Below are positions 21,664-28,561 of a stretch of DNA of 30,839 bases, piece after piece (the stretch's first letter is position 1; each line of letters begins with the position of its first letter). This stretch comes from a virus. Location of the stretch: the IMG/VR virus record IMGVR_UViG_3300023245_000067, positions 1 through 30,839 of that record. One strand, given 5' to 3'. A model generated the notes under the pieces. It made no database searches, was not told where the DNA came from, and saw nothing but the letters and a program-made list of their open reading frames with translations. A program made the position numbers and the translations under genes.

Positions 21664-21959
21664 GTTATATACTCCTTTAACCAGGAAAATCGTATCGCAA
21701 AAACTTCAACCGGATCTGGGCCAAAATGTCTATGTGTTATCGTTTTTATTCTATAACCGCCGTAATTGAAATACATACGCCTACTTTCGTCATCGCGTTT
21801 TGGATACCCCCTAGTGAAAATTATCTCGCCGTAATCTCTGCCCACTAATCGCTTCTTCCAGTAATCAGTGCACAGCCTAAATTCTTCTGTTTTATCGCCT
21901 CGCTGTATCGCGTCGAAATACTCTCCGTTTAAAGCAATCTGCAATGTTTTCTTATTCAT
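21660..21959 (-). CDS. ASCH/PUA-like domain protein
   Basis: The product (99 residues from ATG 21959) has LQIALNGEYFDAIQRGDKTEEFR, then DYWKKRLVGRDYGEIIFTRGYPKRDDESRR and a beta-rich end with HRHFGPDPVEVFAIRF. The G-x-K-T-x-E-x-R pattern after a short strand and helix is that of ASCH-type RNA- or nucleotide-binding domains common in phages. I chose ATG 21959 because it overlaps the DUF1376 stop as TAATG. Confidence 0.7.
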   Translation of the reverse strand: MNKKTLQIALNGEYFDAIQRGDKTEEFRLCTDYWKKRLVGRDYGEIIFTRGYPKRDDESRRMYFNYGGYRIKTITHRHFGPDPVEVFAIRFSWLKEYIT

Positions 21960-22639
21960 TAGTCTGCCCATCCTGTATCCGTTAAATCGGTTAATAAGGA
22001 TCTATCTCTAGTGCTCGTTTTAGATACTTCCTTTTGCTGATTCTTTTCCCATGTTCTTACGCACGCTTTCCAGTCCTTGATTTTGGTCTTACCTCGCATC
22101 CATCCATTAGTTTCGTAATGGTTAATAAAGTTTTCAGGATCAACGAAGTTATTTCTTTCCATGCAATACATTTGCACTTCTTCTAATTTGGGAGGAGCGA
22201 AGCGAGCGACTATCTTTTTAGTATTAGTTATTGGTTTATGGTTCTTGGTTCTTGGTTCTTGGTTCTTGGTTGGTTGCACGGTCGTTGCACGGTCGTTGAA
22301 CGGTCGTTCTATCTTGTTGTTTCTCCTAGACTTTGCGCTTGCCTTTCCTGCCTTAGATGCCGCCTCTATCTTTCCTTGATAGATACTTATCTCTGTATCT
22401 GCCCTACTATTAACCCAATTATCACCAGTTTTAGGGAAGAACTTGTTAAGAATATAGTCAACTTCAGTCTGATTGCCCTGCATTCCAATATCCCGTGCAA
22501 CGTCCGTTGAACACCCGTTGAACGGACGTTCATTTAGATAGTAAACATCGAGCAATCGGCGATAGGCTAGATCCTCTAACAGAGATAATCTGCTCGTTCG
22601 TCTGGCGTAGTCGCCTATATTGAATGGGTAGTAATGCAA
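21959..22639 (-). CDS. DUF1376 replication protein (O-like initiator candidate)
   Basis: The N-terminus is a classic DUF1376 domain: HYYPFNIGDYARRTSRLSLLEDLAYRRLLDVYYLNERPF, VARDIGM, ILNKFFPKTGDNWVNSRADTEI. The C-terminus (PPKLEEVQMYCMERNNFVDPENFINHY, WMRGKTKIKDWKACVRTWEKN) resembles DNA-binding C-termini of phage replication organisers. The linker (~105-150) is Thr/Asn/Lys rich and is encoded by short tandem repeats that look like origin iterons. Start is TTG at 22639 directly after an in-frame stop. Likely role: replication initiation and host helicase loading. Confidence 0.8.
   Translation of the reverse strand: MHYYPFNIGDYARRTSRLSLLEDLAYRRLLDVYYLNERPFNGCSTDVARDIGMQGNQTEVDYILNKFFPKTGDNWVNSRADTEISIYQGKIEAASKAGKASAKSRRNNKIERPFNDRATTVQPTKNQEPRTKNHKPITNTKKIVARFAPPKLEEVQMYCMERNNFVDPENFINHYETNGWMRGKTKIKDWKACVRTWEKNQQKEVSKTSTRDRSLLTDLTDTGWAD
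22241..22268. repeat. Four perfect 7-bp repeats (GGTTCTT) inside the DUF1376 gene
   Basis: Four uninterrupted heptamers lie next to an AT-rich stretch (22210-22240). Because seven is not a multiple of three, a change in copy number would shift the reading frame and remove the C-terminal DNA-binding part. Confidence 0.92.
22274..22306. repeat. Three 11-bp iteron-like repeats (GTTG[CA]ACGGTC)
   Basis: Units at 22274, 22285 and 22296 follow each other exactly; the third differs by one base. The last unit creates the inverted motif GAACG-GT-CGTTC (22299-22310). They lie beside the heptamers and an AT-rich stretch. Confidence 0.88.
22504..22532. repeat. Second cluster of related 11-bp repeats (CCGTTGAAC..)
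   Basis: Two 11-base units (22504-22514, 22515-22525) and the palindromic TGAACG-GA-CGTTCA (22519-22532) match the first cluster in core sequence, about 200 bases away in the same gene. Confidence 0.82.
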
Positions 22640-22767
22640 TTATTCAGCCCTATAGTTGTAATTTAACTAACGTATAAGGATAATAGGGGGGTCGGTTGGT
22701 GCATGGATATACCCTCTTCCTTTATCCTCGCCGTAAAGCCTAGTAAGCCTCCGACATATTTAATTTA

Positions 22768-23025
22768 CTACTGTTTTATAACGCGGTCAACAAGTATTAC
22801 GTCATAATTCACGAGCTTTATGCTTTTATGCTTAACACCTATATCTTGGACAAGATCAATAACGCCTTTTCTCTCTAGGCATCTAAGATGATCGAAAGCG
22901 GAATTAGTGCTGGCGAATCCAAAAGCCTTAGAGATATCAACAATACTTGCCATCCGCTGATTCTCAACAAAGAATTTTTTGATGAACTCGAATATCTCGG
23001 ATTGGCGGGCGGTTAATGGTTTCAA
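22768..23025 (-). CDS. LexA-type winged-helix DNA-binding protein without protease domain
   Basis: The 85 residues match the LexA N-terminal domain: KPLTARQSEIFEFIKKFFVENQRMASIVDISKAFGFASTNSAFDHLRCLERKGVI. The recognition helix corresponds to STNSAFDHLRCL. The autocleavage protease domain of LexA is absent, so it would be an SOS-independent regulator. Start is TTG (23025), with GGAGA eight bases upstream and TTGA overlap with the methyltransferase stop. About 130 bases downstream (22640-22767) hold no gene and no clear terminator. Confidence 0.75.
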   Translation of the reverse strand: MKPLTARQSEIFEFIKKFFVENQRMASIVDISKAFGFASTNSAFDHLRCLERKGVIDLVQDIGVKHKSIKLVNYDVILVDRVIKQ

Positions 23026-23642
23026 AATAATGTCTCCTGTGCTGTCTCGCGATCAAACCTAGCGCAAGCTGCTTTATAATAATCCTCGTCTAGCTCGCAC
23101 CCTACAAAATCATGGTTGGCGTAATGCGCCGCTATTGCGCTAGAGCCTGAGCCTAAGTGAGTGTCTAAGATTCTGTCGCCTTCTTTGGCGTATGTTGTGA
23201 TTAGGTATTCATATAATTTAATCGGCTTGCTTGTGGGATGAAACTTGGCCTTCAATCCCATCGGCCTTAACTCAAAAACTTTAACGTTTTTCCGAATACT
23301 CACCCATGCCATTTCTGCCATCGACAGGTGCGTTCCATCGTTGTTTTTATACCAAACAAACCAATTATTATTTGCGCTTAAAAACTCGGTGAAGTAGTTT
23401 CCCCCGAAAATAACCTGATCAACGGAAACCCTGCGCAACTCTTCAAAAAAATCTCCGCGAGGCGCATCAGCCCATCCTTTCATGCCCTGTCCGCCTTTAA
23501 TGTCGTTGTCCCTCATGTGGCCATCCGGCGCGTTTAGGTGCGCGTCTAGGTAAGGCGGATCTACAATAGCCAGTTCAAAAGCGTTATCTTCAAGCCCTGC
23601 CATGTACGACATGCAGTCGATATTTAGAAGTTCAGATTTCAT
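23022..23642 (-). CDS. DNA adenine methyltransferase (beta class), intact
   Basis: All key motifs are present: AIVDPPY (catalytic motif IV, ~residues 25-31), FGGNYF and WFVWYK (target-region strands), KFHPTSKPIKLYEYLI (motif X-like), ILDTHLGSGSSAIAA (SAM-binding motif I) and FVGCELDEDYYKAA. Motif order IV...I is that of beta-class N6-adenine or N4-cytosine enzymes; DPPY favours adenine. The 206-residue length is typical of phage solitary methyltransferases. Start overlaps the upstream stop (ATGA). Probably protects phage DNA from host restriction. Confidence 0.9.
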   Translation of the reverse strand: MKSELLNIDCMSYMAGLEDNAFELAIVDPPYLDAHLNAPDGHMRDNDIKGGQGMKGWADAPRGDFFEELRRVSVDQVIFGGNYFTEFLSANNNWFVWYKNNDGTHLSMAEMAWVSIRKNVKVFELRPMGLKAKFHPTSKPIKLYEYLITTYAKEGDRILDTHLGSGSSAIAAHYANHDFVGCELDEDYYKAACARFDRETAQETLF

Positions 23643-23839
23643 TGCTCAACAGGCTCGGCAGTAAAGAATAATCTACCCTTACCGGTCACTGGCTCCATCG
23701 TGTTTGCGTCAAAACCAAGCTCCTTTCCTAGCTGGAACCATTCGTTATTGAACTCAACCGATTCGCCGCGTTTAGCAGATAGGTACTCGGCGCGTATAGT
23801 TTCATACTGCCTCTGGCTCATTTGGTATTCTTTTCTCAT
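23639..23839 (-). CDS. Hypothetical early protein (66 aa)
   Basis: A small acidic protein (MSQRQYETIRAEYLSAKRGE, VEFNNEWFQLGKELGFD, GKGRLFFTAEPVEQ). The start could be ATG 23839 or the internal ATG at 23821; both have weak ribosome sites. It is coupled to the methyltransferase by ATGA, so a related accessory role is possible but unproven. Confidence 0.6.
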   Translation of the reverse strand: MRKEYQMSQRQYETIRAEYLSAKRGESVEFNNEWFQLGKELGFDANTMEPVTGKGRLFFTAEPVEQ

Positions 23840-23868
23840 GCCTCAAATCCTTTGGTTAGTTAACTAAT

Positions 23869-24048
23869 TTATAGAGATTTTAAGCACTCTAAAAGATCAT
23901 CTCGTTCTTGTTGGTAGGCTGCTGACCATGCTGACCAATCGCAACTACCACCACCTATTTCAGATTCAGCGCACTGCTTAACTGTTTTCAGCGCGGCTAG
24001 AACTCCAGTGCAATCATGTTCTGCATTCTTCTTTTGTAGGGCAATCAA
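23869..24048 (-). CDS. Hypothetical small protein (59 aa, TTG start)
   Basis: The TTG start overlaps the stop of the zinc-ribbon-like gene. The product is helical with four Cys (HDCTGVLAALKTVKQCAES, GGSCDWSAWSAAYQQERDDLLECLKSL). Repeated use of coupled TTG starts in this operon (also 22639 and 23025) supports it. The function is unknown. Confidence 0.5.
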   Translation of the reverse strand: MIALQKKNAEHDCTGVLAALKTVKQCAESEIGGGSCDWSAWSAAYQQERDDLLECLKSL

Positions 24049-24212
24049 TCCTCATCCTCATTGTTTTTAGGGCAAATCTGAAACTCGCAAGATTTAACAT
24101 CATTGAAATTAACAGCGCATTTCGGACAAGGCACAGCGGAAACTAGAGCTAGCTTAACTGGCTCGGGTCTACTCACTTGATAATCCCGTAGAATTATTAC
24201 TTCTGCCTTCAT
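24045..24212 (-). CDS. Small zinc-ribbon-like protein (55 aa)
   Basis: From ATG 24212, which has AAGGA upstream, the product has a basic start (MKAEVIILRDYQVSRPEP) and a Cys pair CPKC followed by CEFQIC, a possible zinc ribbon, then an acidic end. It overlaps the HTH gene by 44 bases. The function is unknown. Confidence 0.58.
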   Translation of the reverse strand: MKAEVIILRDYQVSRPEPVKLALVSAVPCPKCAVNFNDVKSCEFQICPKNNEDED

Positions 24213-24381
24213 TTTCCAATCCTTCAAAGTAATTACTTATTTCTTCAACTACTTTATAGCTTACATTTTCATTCCCATTTTTCACCTTCATTAAGGTCTG
24301 ACGGGATATGCTTAATGAGTTAGCCATCTTCGCTATATTCATCATTTTTAATCTATTTCTAATCTGATCTAGTGTAAGCAT
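24169..24381 (-). CDS. Small HTH regulator (Cro/CI-like)
   Basis: The 70-residue protein has a clear helix-turn-helix: LDQIRNRLKMMNIAKMANSLSISRQTLMKVKNG, with ISRQTLMKVKNG as the recognition helix, followed by a short helix and a Ser/Asn-rich tail. It is the first gene of the leftward block, 24 bases from the divergent promoter region, so it is the best candidate to act on the inverted repeat there. It lacks a dimerisation or protease domain and is Cro-sized. Start chosen at ATG 24381. Confidence 0.8.
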   Translation of the reverse strand: MLTLDQIRNRLKMMNIAKMANSLSISRQTLMKVKNGNENVSYKVVEEISNYFEGLENEGRSNNSTGLSSE

Positions 24382-24405
24382 TATCAATCTTTCTTGTTTC
24401 GATGG

Positions 24406-24434
24406 TTGACATCTTAGAACGGATGATATACATT
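24406..24434 (+). promoter_or_regulatory. Rightward early promoter (TTGACA)
   Basis: Consensus -35 TTGACA (24406-24411). The -10 is either TATACA at 24427-24432 with an extended TGA (15-base spacer) or TACATT at 24429-24434 (17-base spacer). It reads into the gene at 24476. Confidence 0.75.
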
Positions 24435-24440
24435 TGTCAA
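24411..24440 (-). promoter_or_regulatory. Leftward early promoter (TTGACA-18-TAAGAT)
   Basis: On the minus strand, -35 TTGACA (24440-24435) and -10 TAAGAT (24416-24411) with 18 bases between them read into the HTH gene. Its -10 overlaps the -35 of the rightward promoter, so RNA polymerase cannot use both at once. Confidence 0.65.
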
Positions 24441-24475
24441 CAGTTAATAAATCAAATGAATAACGGGAAAGAGAT

Positions 24476-24670
24476 ATGCAGAATCCAAGCCTACAAGAAG
24501 GAACAACGGATCAAATGGTAGACGACCTATGCCGAGACGAAGTGGTAGAGATTAGACGACCTACGATGGAAGAAAGATACCCGGGCTATATGAGCGAATC
24601 GATTGAAGGAGCTATAGCCAAGATTAGGGATACGACTCACAAGATAACAAAGGGGTTGCAAGATGAATAG
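24476..24670 (+). CDS. Hypothetical early protein (64 aa), first gene of rightward block
   Basis: A good ribosome site (GGGAAAG) precedes the ATG. The product is acidic and hydrophilic (SLQEGTTDQMVDDLCRDEVVEIRRPTMEERYPGYMSES...) with no recognised domain. As the first gene after the rightward promoter it may be a fast-acting host-interaction protein, but that is a guess. Confidence 0.7.
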   Translation: MQNPSLQEGTTDQMVDDLCRDEVVEIRRPTMEERYPGYMSESIEGAIAKIRDTTHKITKGLQDE

Positions 24671-24719
24671 CCCAGAGAGGATCTATTTAGAGTCACAAGA
24701 AGAGGCCGAGGAGCGATGA
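24663..24719 (+). CDS. 18-codon mini-ORF
   Basis: The ATG overlaps the preceding stop, and the frame ends one base before the next ATG. The peptide is acidic (MNSPERIYLESQEEAEER). It may only couple translation between its neighbours. Confidence 0.3.
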   Translation: MNSPERIYLESQEEAEER

Positions 24720-24720
24720 T

Positions 24721-24822
24721 ATGAAAAAAATAGAAAACTGGCCTAATTGGGCTCAAGCATTACTAGTAACTGCGGTATTTATAGGCGCTCACCCTTTGGC
24801 TGAGTTGATAGCGAGTATTTAG
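24721..24822 (+). CDS. Tiny single-pass membrane protein (33 aa)
   Basis: Starts with MKKIENWPNWAQ and continues as one hydrophobic helix (ALLVTAVFIGAHPLAELIASI). GAGGAG lies about nine bases before the ATG. A credible small membrane protein of unknown function. Confidence 0.5.
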   Translation: MKKIENWPNWAQALLVTAVFIGAHPLAELIASI

Positions 24823-24831
24823 GAGATAAAA

Positions 24832-25548
24832 ATGGTAGATCAAGCATTAGTTGAAGGAGAAGCAAGCCCGGTAGCGGTAATTCAGTCACCAGACAATCTT
24901 ATCGCTCTAGCGATAGAGAAAGGGACGGATATAGATCAATTAGAAAAGCTATTTGCTCTGAAAGAAAGGTTTGACGCTGGCGAGGCTAAGAAGGCATTTT
25001 TTGCAGCCATATCTCAGTTTCAATCCTTAGTCCCAACGATTAAAAAAACATCCTTGGTGAAGTATGGGCAAACAGAATACTATTTTGCACCGCTTGGCAG
25101 TATTGCCGAGCAAATCAGAGAGGCGCAGCAGATATGCGGCCTGTCGTATAGATTTGACCAGAATCACGAAGATGGGATAGAGGTTCGTTGCATAGTGACT
25201 CATGTGGACGGGCATAGTGAATCGACATTTATGAAAGCCGCGCCTGACGGATCGGGTGGTAAAAACTCCATCCAGGGAATTGGCTCTACTGTCACTTATT
25301 TACAGAGATATACGCTGATTAGTGCGCTAGGGCTAACCACTGCCGACCAAGATATTGACGCGCAGGTGGCTTTGGCTACAGGGAACACGCTAGATGTTAA
25401 TCAAATCTCATTAGTGGAGAAGGCTTGCGAGGCGCAGAAACGCGACCTTAACAAACTACTTAACTGGATTGGTGTATCTAGAGTTAAAGATATACCCCTA
25501 AAGGATTGGGAAAAAATCTGTAAAGCCCTTGGCATGGATAACCAATAA
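24832..25548 (+). CDS. erf: ERF-family single-strand annealing protein
   Basis: ERF proteins bind single-stranded DNA and anneal complementary strands during phage recombination and circularisation. Family features are the helical start (LFALKERFDAGEAKKAFFAAISQFQ), the block TEYYFAPLGSIAEQIREAQQICGLSYRF, and SIQGIGSTVTYLQRYTLISALGLTTADQDIDAQ, the hallmark ERF segment. Length (238) is normal. AGGAG precedes the start, and the stop overlaps the exonuclease start, matching the usual annealing protein plus exonuclease pair. Confidence 0.9.
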   Translation: MVDQALVEGEASPVAVIQSPDNLIALAIEKGTDIDQLEKLFALKERFDAGEAKKAFFAAISQFQSLVPTIKKTSLVKYGQTEYYFAPLGSIAEQIREAQQICGLSYRFDQNHEDGIEVRCIVTHVDGHSESTFMKAAPDGSGGKNSIQGIGSTVTYLQRYTLISALGLTTADQDIDAQVALATGNTLDVNQISLVEKACEAQKRDLNKLLNWIGVSRVKDIPLKDWEKICKALGMDNQ

Positions 25549-26126
25549 TGGAACAGCGCAGCCCAGAATGGTTTGCAGCTCGATGTGGGATACCAACCGC
25601 GTCCAGCTTCAACAAGATTATTACATCTACGGGCCGGCCCTCAAAAACCGCAATCACCTATATGTACGAATTACTGGCAGATTGGCTAGGTGCTGAGAAA
25701 GAGCAGTTTCAAACCGAGTGGATGACCAGAGGCACAGCAATGGAGCCAGAAGCGATTGCTTTCTATGAGTTTGAAACAGGGTTAGATGTCCAGCCAATAG
25801 GGTTTATAACGGCCCTAGATGGCCTTGTGGGGTGCTCTCCTGACGGAATGACCGAACATAAGGGGTTAGAGTTAAAGTGCCCTAAAGCGTCCACGCACGT
25901 CAAATACCTGCTATCTGGAAAGTGCCCAGCCGAGTATGTTCCTCAGGTTCAAGGATCTATGTGGGTTGCAGAGAAGGATGAATGGGACTTTATGAGCTAT
26001 CACCCAGATTTAGATCCGTTGTTGATTACGGTTAAGCGGGACGATGAGTTCATAGATGCACTAGAGGTTCAAGTGAAAAAATTCATAGCAAACATGTTAG
26101 AAAAAAGACTGGAGTTTAAGCCATGA
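25548..26126 (+). CDS. YqaJ-like viral recombinase (lambda-exonuclease fold)
   Basis: The product starts with EQRSPEWFAARCGIPTASSFNKII and has TRGTAMEPEAIAFYEFETG, VGCSPDGM (catalytic Asp), LELKCPKAS (catalytic Glu and Lys) and AEYVPQVQGSMWVAEKDEWDF. These are the PD-(D/E)XK motifs of YqaJ exonucleases in the usual order. It would resect dsDNA ends to feed the adjacent ERF annealing protein. 192 residues, typical size. Confidence 0.92.
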   Translation: MEQRSPEWFAARCGIPTASSFNKIITSTGRPSKTAITYMYELLADWLGAEKEQFQTEWMTRGTAMEPEAIAFYEFETGLDVQPIGFITALDGLVGCSPDGMTEHKGLELKCPKASTHVKYLLSGKCPAEYVPQVQGSMWVAEKDEWDFMSYHPDLDPLLITVKRDDEFIDALEVQVKKFIANMLEKRLEFKP

Positions 26127-26173
26127 TCGACCAACTCCAAACATGTAACTAAACCAACCAGCAGGTGAACAAA

Positions 26174-26632
26174 ATGAGTGAAGACAAAAATATGATAGAC
26201 ATCAGAATTCTATGTCTAGGAACCTATACTCAGAATGGCAAAAGGTTCAAATCCTTTGTCAATATATCTGACTCAGGTGTCAGGTCTGGTGAGAGTGGAA
26301 TTTTTAGCGGCAAATGGGTGCCCGGTTATGTGAACTGCATCTATACCGGAAAGGGTTCAGTTGATGCTCTTGGAAACCTTAACTGTGTTCAGTTCAATGG
26401 GCTTGTAATGGCTGACCGGTACACAGGAACCGATGAGCAATTGAATAAGATCAACCATGAAATTGCTGAGACTGAGCTGCTGGTAATTAGCCAAAACAAG
26501 AAAGGTGAGAAAGAAGCCGGTGATGTGCTCAAAGATTCTCTTGAGCCATTGCGGATTGCGTACAAGGGATACAGGTCAGCAAACCAGCGCACAGCATTTG
26601 AGTTGCGAGTGCTGAACTATCTCAGAGGATGA
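26174..26632 (+). CDS. Hypothetical early protein (152 aa)
   Basis: I chose ATG 26174, which has AGGTG six bases upstream; a GTG at 26165 would add three residues. The N-terminal half is beta-rich (IDIRILCLGTYTQNGKRFKSFVNIS, GKWVPGYVNCIYTGKG) and the C-terminal half helical (LKDSLEPLRIAYKGYRSANQRTAFELRVLNYL). No family is recognised. It follows the recombination pair in the same transcript. Confidence 0.65.
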   Translation: MSEDKNMIDIRILCLGTYTQNGKRFKSFVNISDSGVRSGESGIFSGKWVPGYVNCIYTGKGSVDALGNLNCVQFNGLVMADRYTGTDEQLNKINHEIAETELLVISQNKKGEKEAGDVLKDSLEPLRIAYKGYRSANQRTAFELRVLNYLRG

Positions 26633-26634
26633 GG

Positions 26635-26718
26635 ATGAGCAAGACCATAACCATCTGGTGCATCTTGATGGTGCTAGGTGGTCTCAATTTAATCTATCAA
26701 CTAATGGTGATCTTATGA
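26635..26718 (+). CDS. Tiny membrane protein (27 aa)
   Basis: The frame encodes mostly one hydrophobic helix (TIWCILMVLGGLNLIYQLMVIL). GAGG lies just upstream and the stop overlaps the next start (ATGA). A short but plausible membrane peptide. Confidence 0.42.
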   Translation: MSKTITIWCILMVLGGLNLIYQLMVIL

Positions 26719-26804
26719 GTCAGAAATCAGAAATTAAGAAACTAATCCGCAGAATGAGGCAAGATTCAAAACTCTTTATGCGTATGGGGTACGATCATGA
26801 GTAA
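26715..26804 (+). CDS. Tiny basic protein (29 aa)
   Basis: Coupled on both sides: ATGA overlap with the membrane peptide and an 8-base overlap with the next gene. The product is basic and helical (MSQKSEIKKLIRRMRQDSKL). The function is unknown. Confidence 0.4.
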   Translation: MSQKSEIKKLIRRMRQDSKLFMRMGYDHE

Positions 26805-27273
26805 CGAGAAATCAATTCTGGAACTAATGACCGACATGAAGACGTTGGCTGATGACATCATTGCCAAGAGTGAGGGTGTGATCGGGTGTGTAACTGAGGA
26901 GAGGATTAACCCTGAACCAGCACCTGACAAACCAGTTGACTGGCAGGTGATTATTGATGAAGGGTTGCTGTGTGACTTTGACGGCTTCTCCGGAATTGGG
27001 CAGTTGCAAGATGTGTACAATTATGGACATGACCATTTCTGCAGACTAGGTGGGCAGGGTTACTGGCGAGAATGCACACCACTACCTCATCAGAGCATTG
27101 ATGTAACCCAGTCAGATGATGTCTATGGTGATTCAAGCAGGTTGAATTATCGGCTATCTGATGCGGGTTTTAAAAATACTTGCATGGCAGCGCACGTTGC
27201 TCAGTCAGGCTGGTTCATCCTTGTCACCATCTCAGGCCCACTAGACGGCTACACATACGAGGTGCAGTCATGA
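26797..27273 (+). CDS. Hypothetical early protein (158 aa)
   Basis: An acidic product with an N-terminal helix (SILELMTDMKTLADDIIAK), Pro-rich linker, and a C-terminal half with several Cys and His (GLLCDFDGF, DHFCRLGGQGYWRECTPLP, CMAAHVAQSGWFILV). No recognised domain. The stop overlaps the next start. Confidence 0.6.
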   Translation: MSNEKSILELMTDMKTLADDIIAKSEGVIGCVTEERINPEPAPDKPVDWQVIIDEGLLCDFDGFSGIGQLQDVYNYGHDHFCRLGGQGYWRECTPLPHQSIDVTQSDDVYGDSSRLNYRLSDAGFKNTCMAAHVAQSGWFILVTISGPLDGYTYEVQS

Positions 27274-27542
27274 GCAAGCACACAGCTGGGCCGTGGAAGC
27301 TAAGAGAGAGCAGAACAGTCCTTCATCGAGCGGTCTGTTTTGATGTTTACAAAGCAAGCGGAAAGTATGTGGCAGAGGTCTCAAGCAAGGCCAACGCAAA
27401 CCTCATAGCAGCTGCGCCTGATATGTTTGAGGCTTTGTCTGAACTTAGAAAGCAGATTGCTCTTGAGCCTATGGTGGGTGATTGGGCTGGGAAGTTACTG
27501 ATTATTGAGGCAGCACTGGCCAAGGCAAGGGGTGAGTTATGA
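27270..27542 (+). CDS. Small conserved phage protein (HTAGPW type, 90 aa)
   Basis: Starts MSKHTAGPWKLRES and contains AEVSSKANANLIAAAPDMFEAL, a sequence pattern (H-T-x-G-P-W followed by N-A-x-L-I-A-A-A-P) seen in many phage early proteins of unknown function. The ATG at 27270 overlaps the previous stop (ATGA); an open frame extends upstream but is not protein-like there. Confidence 0.78.
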   Translation: MSKHTAGPWKLRESRTVLHRAVCFDVYKASGKYVAEVSSKANANLIAAAPDMFEALSELRKQIALEPMVGDWAGKLLIIEAALAKARGEL

Positions 27543-27880
27543 GTAAGTCAAAAACCTACCACGACGCAGATGGAAACGAATGCACCTTGTTTAAAATGGT
27601 TAGGCATGAACCGGAGTGGGCTTGCTCGCGGATAACGGTTGGCGAAGAAGCAGCCGACACAATAGAGCAACTAACTAAGGAGCTAGAGGCTAGTCGGGCT
27701 AGGCCTAAAATAACGAACGCTATGAAGGCTAATTTTATAGGTGAGTTTGAGTGGCAAGAGTACGCGCCATACTACGATGAAAGTGGGAATGAGTTTGATC
27801 TTGTCGCTACCAGAACAGTGCCTTGGGATTTGTGCAAGCGCATCTACAAAGAAATGGCTACGTTTGCCTCAGAGCACTAA
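27539..27880 (+). CDS. Hypothetical early protein (113 aa)
   Basis: Coupled by ATGA to the previous gene. It has KTYHDADGNECTLFKMVRHEPEWACSRITVGEEA, then a helix (DTIEQLTKELEASRARPK) and EFEWQEYAPYYDESGNEFD. The E-P-E-W-A-x-S-R-I segment looks like a small conserved phage motif, but I cannot name a function. Confidence 0.65.
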   Translation: MSKSKTYHDADGNECTLFKMVRHEPEWACSRITVGEEAADTIEQLTKELEASRARPKITNAMKANFIGEFEWQEYAPYYDESGNEFDLVATRTVPWDLCKRIYKEMATFASEH

Positions 27881-27892
27881 AGGAGAAGTCAA

Positions 27893-28261
27893 ATGATACA
27901 GATCACTAGCGAGAAAGATTTAACGCCGGAAATGGTGGGTAGGAGTGTTTTGTTGAAAGATAAAGATAGTGACCACATTGAAGCTCGCACGATAAAAAGA
28001 AGCCGAAACTTCGGAATATTAATTGGTGGGAATAGGCCTAGCGCTCTTCTTGAGCGCTTTGAAATTTACCTAATCCCCACACTAGCAGAATCACTAGAGC
28101 GCGACAAGGTTCTTGAGAGCATGGCAAAGGCTTTGAATGAAATCAAAGGATTTGCCAGCTGGGTTGATCCACCGGAAGATTATTGGAAATTTCTCTACGT
28201 ATCTGATATCGCAGAGAAATCACTAGCCCTATACAGCGCACTAAAGGAGAAGTCCAAATGA
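27893..28261 (+). CDS. Hypothetical early protein (122 aa)
   Basis: A ribosome site (GGAGAAG) precedes the ATG. The product has a beta-rich N-terminal half (MIQITSEKDLTPEMVGRSVLLKD, ARTIKRSRNFGILIGG) and a helical C-terminal half (ESMAKALNEIKGFASW, SLALYSALKEK). The same DNA phrase CACTAAAGGAGAAGTC occurs before this gene (27877) and near-identically at its end (28239), perhaps a copied ribosome-site cassette. The function is unknown. Confidence 0.62.
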   Translation: MIQITSEKDLTPEMVGRSVLLKDKDSDHIEARTIKRSRNFGILIGGNRPSALLERFEIYLIPTLAESLERDKVLESMAKALNEIKGFASWVDPPEDYWKFLYVSDIAEKSLALYSALKEKSK

Positions 28262-28551
28262 GCAAGTTTAAATTCAGCGCAAAGCGTAGAGATAGCGACG
28301 AGATTGTTACAGGGTATTACCTAGTCAAAACAGGGAGAAACCACCCGCACCCAATGATCTTTATTCCTTTATGTAATTTCGATGAAGATGATCAGTATAT
28401 TGACGTCGACGCGAGCACTGTAAAGCCCGTTGTTAGCGGACTTAGGGAGGGGCTGGGCAAGCTGGCTCGGCACTGGAGGAGTGGAGACAATAACGCGGAA
28501 GCCAAAAGGTGCGCAGACGAACTCCAATCCCTGCTAGACACAGCCCACTAA
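28258..28551 (+). CDS. Hypothetical early protein (97 aa)
   Basis: Overlaps the upstream gene by four bases (ATGA). The N-terminal strand pattern (KFKFSAKRRDSDEIVTGYYL) and YIDVDASTVKPVVSGL faintly recall small YopX-like phage proteins, but the match is weak. The C-terminal third is helical (LGKLARHWRSGDNNAEAKRCADELQSLL). The function is unknown. Confidence 0.6.
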   Translation: MSKFKFSAKRRDSDEIVTGYYLVKTGRNHPHPMIFIPLCNFDEDDQYIDVDASTVKPVVSGLREGLGKLARHWRSGDNNAEAKRCADELQSLLDTAH

Positions 28552-28561
28552 AGGAAATAAA

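Larger units (their letters stand above)
24405..24441. promoter_or_regulatory. Inverted repeat spanning both early promoters (candidate operator)
   Basis: Perfect 7-base arms GTTGACA (24405-24411) and TGTCAAC (24435-24441) are separated by 23 bases. Each arm contains the -35 box of one of the two divergent promoters, so a protein bound here would affect both. Confidence 0.6.

Noticed and set aside
22640-22767. Gene or strong promoter in the 128-base gap between the LexA-like and DUF1376 genes
   Set aside because: Only frames of about a dozen codons and no convincing -35/-10 pair were found; a short AGCCT direct repeat is the only pattern.
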